Part shown: in pieces, positions 61,427-64,000 of the stretch | Position numbering within the stretch: the stretch's first letter is position 1 | Layout: every line of letters starts with the position of its first letter | DNA from: Sphingomonas sp. | GTDB lineage: Bacteria; Pseudomonadota; Alphaproteobacteria; Sphingomonadales; Sphingomonadaceae | Direction: 5' to 3' | Length of the DNA stretch: 64,000 nt | Assembly (NCBI GenBank): GCA_017418975.1 | Contig: JAFOMG010000028.1 | Span: 1 to 64,000 of the forward strand | The notes under the pieces: generated by a model | The model's database searches: none | What the model was told of the DNA's origin: nothing | The model's input: the letters and a program-made list of their open reading frames with translations, nothing else | Made by a program: the position numbers and the translations under genes

Positions 61427-62608
61427 TTACCTCGTCAGATCATAGACCGCGGCGCCGGCCAGCAGATAGGCGCCGGTGCCATAGAATTGCGCGTCCTCGG
61501 CCTTCACCACATCGGGCCGGTCGCTCACCTGCTGTACCCAGCCCAGCATGCCGCTCGGCTGAACGGCGTGCTCGAGCGCGGCCCAGCCCTTGGTCACCGC
61601 CGGCAGATAGGTCTTGCGGTCGAGCAGGCCGGCCTTGATGCCCCAGGCCAGGCCATGGACGTAGAAGCCGGTACCGCTCGATTCGTCCTGCGAGCGGTCG
61701 GGATCGGCGAGCAGCGAGGGCGGCCAATAGCCATTGCCGCGCTGGAGCGTCACCAGCTTCGCCGCCATCTCCTTGAACAGCTTGATATAATAGGGACGGC
61801 GCGGATCCTTGGCCGGGATTTCGGGGATCATCCGGGCGAGGCCGGAGAACACCCAGCCATTGCCCCGGCTCCAGAACAGCTTCTCGCCATGGGCACCGCG
61901 CTGGTCGAAGAAGCGGCTGTCGCGGAAATAGAGATGCGCACCCTTGTCGAACAGATAATCCGTGGTCGCGCGATATTCCTTGTCGGCGAAGGCGGCATAG
62001 CGGCCCTGGCGGGTGTCCTTCGAGAGTGCCCAGAGCGTTGGCGGCGCCATGAACAGCGCGTCGCACCAGCACCAGCGGGTAGTGCAGCCCGGGTCGCCGG
62101 CGCCGGGCTCGGGCGCGATGAACTTGAGGTCGTTGGTCTTGGGCTCGGCGAGGATCCGGTCGAAGCTTGCCCGCATGGGCGCGAGCGCCGCGGCCCCGGC
62201 ACCCTTGCGCGCGGCCCAGATCCAGGCGGCGCCGATGATGTGGTCATCGGCATGGTAGAGCCGGTCGCCGAGCTTCCACCCTTCCTCGCGGCCCTTGGAG
62301 AAGATCGCGTCCTTGTAGCGCACGCTGTCCGAGCGATCGGCGAGATGGGTGAGCGCCACCCAGAAGGTCGCCTGCTGCCAGTCGCGGGCGCGCTTGGTGC
62401 TCGGCCGGGCGGCGGGCATGTAGCTGAGGTCGTCGAGATGAGTGAGCTGCCAGTCGGCGACGCGCTCCATCGACGCCATCACCTGCGCGCGGCTCGGCAG
62501 CGCGGCGGCGGGCGCGGCGGCGGCGGGCGCCACGGGGCGGGCCATGCCGCTCGGGCTGGTGGCGAGCGCGGCTCCGGCCAGGGCGGCGGCGGCAAGCTTC
62601 AGTTTCAT
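61427..62608 (-). CDS. Unsaturated uronyl hydrolase-like glycoside hydrolase (GH88/GH105)
   Basis: A 393-residue exported enzyme with an alpha/alpha-barrel. It has a signal peptide and Ala/Pro linker, then the hydrolase domain: LYHADDHIIGAAWIW, RWCWCDALFMAPPTLWALS (candidate catalytic aspartate), FWSRGNGWVFSGLARMI, SGTGFYVHGLAWGIK. Such enzymes remove the 4,5-unsaturated uronate left at chain ends by polysaccharide lyases, via hydration. GH105 fits slightly better than GH88 by motif. It starts the two-gene operon with DUF4861 and carries its own operator. Confidence 0.9.
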   Translation of the reverse strand: MKLKLAAAALAGAALATSPSGMARPVAPAAAAPAAALPSRAQVMASMERVADWQLTHLDDLSYMPAARPSTKRARDWQQATFWVALTHLADRSDSVRYKDAIFSKGREEGWKLGDRLYHADDHIIGAAWIWAARKGAGAAALAPMRASFDRILAEPKTNDLKFIAPEPGAGDPGCTTRWCWCDALFMAPPTLWALSKDTRQGRYAAFADKEYRATTDYLFDKGAHLYFRDSRFFDQRGAHGEKLFWSRGNGWVFSGLARMIPEIPAKDPRRPYYIKLFKEMAAKLVTLQRGNGYWPPSLLADPDRSQDESSGTGFYVHGLAWGIKAGLLDRKTYLPAVTKGWAALEHAVQPSGMLGWVQQVSDRPDVVKAEDAQFYGTGAYLLAGAAVYDLTR

Positions 62609-62679
62609 CTTGTCTCCTCTCTGCTACCGCTGTCACCGCGATATGCCCGGACGATGTTTGCCCGCCGTGTCCAAGTCAA

Positions 62680-62693
62680 GTGGTAAGGCCAAT
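62680..62693 (-). promoter_or_regulatory. GntR-type operator before the uronyl hydrolase gene
   Basis: On the minus strand the site reads ATTGGCCTTACCAC, identical to the site before the TonB receptor. It is followed by TTGACT, so here the operator lies just upstream of, or on, the -35 region. Confidence 0.72.
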
Positions 62694-62824
62694 CTGGCGC
62701 GCGGGCGTATGGGTTGGCCTCGTCGTGCCGGGGTGACGCTACGGCATCCGTCGGTTCCTCGAAACCCCGGGATTTCAGGGATTTTAGTCGCTTCGAAACC
62801 CGATTCACCCTATGATGCGGGAAT

Positions 62825-63235
62825 ATGTCCGGCACCGCGCTTCCCTATGAGTTTCCGATCGATGTCGCTCAGGACGATATCGACTTCATGGGGCATGTGA
62901 ACAATGCTTCGTACCTCAAATGGGTGCAGGAGGCCGTGATTAGCCATTGGCAGGCGCTGGCGCCGGTCGAGGCGGTGGCCGAGCATCTCTGGGTCGCGCT
63001 CAAGCACGAGATCACCTATCGCAAGCCGGCCTTTCTCGAGGACGATGTCGTCGCCACCGTGCTGCTCGAGAAGGTCCAGGGCGCCCGGGCCTTTTACGAG
63101 ACGGTGATCCGCCGTGGCGGCGAAGTGCTGGCCGAGGTCAAGTCGAGCTGGTGCTGCCTCGACGCGCAGACGCTCCGCCCCGCGCGGCTGGCGCGCGAAG
63201 TGATCGACCGCTTCTTCGTCAAGATCGAGGAGTGA
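62825..63235 (+). CDS. Acyl-CoA thioesterase (4HBT/YbgC-like)
   Basis: A 136-residue hot-dog thioesterase. The active-site segment DDIDFMGHVNNASYLKWVQEA is typical of 4-hydroxybenzoyl-CoA thioesterase-like proteins, including the aspartate and the MGHVNN loop. KHEITYRKPAFLEDDVVATVLL follows as usual. The acyl-CoA substrate is unknown. It is divergent from the carbohydrate locus and has no visible role in it. Confidence 0.9.
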   Translation: MSGTALPYEFPIDVAQDDIDFMGHVNNASYLKWVQEAVISHWQALAPVEAVAEHLWVALKHEITYRKPAFLEDDVVATVLLEKVQGARAFYETVIRRGGEVLAEVKSSWCCLDAQTLRPARLAREVIDRFFVKIEE

Positions 63236-63276
63236 CGGCGACCAGCCGTTAACCTTTGGCTGCGAGAGCGGCCGCG

Positions 63277-63630
63277 ATGTACCGCGTGACCTTTCGCAAG
63301 GAATTGAATCTGCTCGATATCGAGTGGCTCGCCATGTTCGAGCCCGATCGGGTCGGCGATTATGCCCGCAAGCTGCGCGACCAGTTCGATGCCGAGGGTT
63401 TCGTGCCGGGCTATCTCCTGCGCATGGACATGCGCCGCAGCGGGGTGCAGGCGCAGGAGGCGGTGCGCGCCTTTCGCCGCCACTTTGCCGGCTTTCCCCA
63501 GGCGAGCCGCATCGCGGTCGTCACCGAGAGCGCGATCACCCGGATGCAGGTGCGCCGCGAGATGACCCAGCCCTATCTGCGCATCTTCGCGCGCGCCGAG
63601 AGCGCGCTCACCTGGCTGCTCCGCCGCTGA
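63277..63630 (+). CDS. STAS/SpoIIAA-like domain protein
   Basis: A 117-residue protein of the SpoIIAA-like (STAS-like) type. MYRVTFRKELNLLDIEWLAMFEPD opens it, GYLLRMDMRRSGVQAQEAVRAF forms the central strand and helix, and SRIAVVTESAITRMQVRREM and FARAESALTWLL close it, as in that family. It lacks an evident phosphorylation serine. ATG 63277 is preferred over the in-frame TTG 63256. Role unknown, possibly envelope or stress regulation. Confidence 0.75.
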   Translation: MYRVTFRKELNLLDIEWLAMFEPDRVGDYARKLRDQFDAEGFVPGYLLRMDMRRSGVQAQEAVRAFRRHFAGFPQASRIAVVTESAITRMQVRREMTQPYLRIFARAESALTWLLRR

Positions 63631-63690
63631 AACGCCGAACGCCGGACCTCGATCGAGGCCCGGCATCCGGCGGCGGCGGGGGGAAGCGGC

Positions 63691-64000
63691 TTATTTCGTG
63701 CCCTTCGCGGCCGCTTCGATGACCGCGGCGACGGCGGCCGGCTTCGAGACATAGACCGCATGGCTGCCCGCGACTTCGCTGACATGCGCCCCGGCCCGCG
63801 CCGCCATCTGGCGCTGCGCCGCCGGCGGGATCATGTGGTCGTCGCTGGCGACAAGATACCAGCTCGGCTTCACCCGCCAGGCCGGGACGGTGACTGCGCC
63901 CTGCAGCGCCTCGACACCCCAGGGAACCTGCGAGTCCGCCATGAACCCGGCGACATCGGGCTTCACGTCGGCGGCGAAGGCGGCGGCGAACCTGGCCTTG
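63691..64000 (-). CDS. Alpha/beta hydrolase, C-terminal part (runs off window)
   Basis: The last 102 residues of a hydrolase open to the right edge. FMADSQVPWGVEALQGAVTVPAW, then KPSWYLVASDDHMIPPAAQRQMAARAGA and VAGSHAVYVSKPAAVAAVI are visible. D of SDDHMIPP and H of GSHAVY are the usual catalytic acid and base of this EstC-like alpha/beta hydrolase group. The nucleophile and the start lie outside the window. Confidence 0.82.
   Translation of the reverse strand, partial: KARFAAAFAADVKPDVAGFMADSQVPWGVEALQGAVTVPAWRVKPSWYLVASDDHMIPPAAQRQMAARAGAHVSEVAGSHAVYVSKPAAVAAVIEAAAKGTK

Overview
The window reads as chromosomal DNA from a Sphingomonas-like alphaproteobacterium (Sphingomonadaceae). The grounds are very high GC with strong third-position bias, a GcrA cell-cycle regulator, a ManD of the Novosphingobium type, a large TonB receptor beside polysaccharide enzymes, and many short intergenic palindromes of the CGTCATCCCCGC type. 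No tRNA, rRNA, CRISPR array, prophage or intact insertion sequence was seen. Many long antisense open frames are by-products of the base composition and were left out.

Positions 1-24 kb are mostly housekeeping. They hold a partial gcrA, an ABC-2 permease, argD-argF, hslO, queC-queE, lipB, two coupled membrane proteins, the trmL-hemF-acetyltransferase operon, the cytochrome bc1 operon petABC, apt, a MaoC-like protein, a lipoprotein phosphodiesterase, a glutaredoxin-MauE fusion under a mer-type promoter with its own MerR regulator, a secreted alpha/beta hydrolase, a formamidase-like protein and ychF. Positions 24-37 kb hold lipoproteins, a membrane LytTR regulator divergent from a DUF2306 protein, an SDR/AraC pair, rplY-pth, an ArsR/SRPBCC pair, a TraB-family lipoprotein and glyQS. 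Positions 37-51 kb hold pyruvate phosphate dikinase, two tandem paralogous coiled-coil proteins, a tad/cpa pilus operon (cpaABCDE-tadBC) without its CpaF ATPase or a pilin gene, a lysophospholipase-like hydrolase, an FAD oxidoreductase and a 57-residue DUF1508 protein.

Positions 51.8-62.6 kb form a carbohydrate locus: D-mannonate dehydratase, a divergent GntR/UxuR-like regulator, a 625-residue secreted protein of unknown family, a TonB receptor, an alginate-lyase-superfamily protein, a DUF4861 protein and a GH88/GH105-like unsaturated uronyl hydrolase. Four promoters in this locus carry almost the same 14-bp sequence, ATTGGCCTKACCAM. This predicts one local regulon: the outer-membrane receptor imports oligosaccharides, the lyases and hydrolase cut them to uronates, and ManD feeds D-mannonate toward KDG.

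Two further themes stand out. First, the dispersed palindromes have conserved, non-symmetric flanks. One inverted pair encloses a GIY-YIG nuclease gene whose motif tyrosines are lost (51232-51612), so the small palindrome pairs elsewhere may be miniature forms of such an element. Second, several regulators sit next to readable operators: a mer-like palindrome, 21-bp-spaced direct repeats beside an AraC gene, and a 32-bp inverted repeat before an ArsR gene. The last 300 bases hold the C-terminal part of an alpha/beta hydrolase that runs off the edge.
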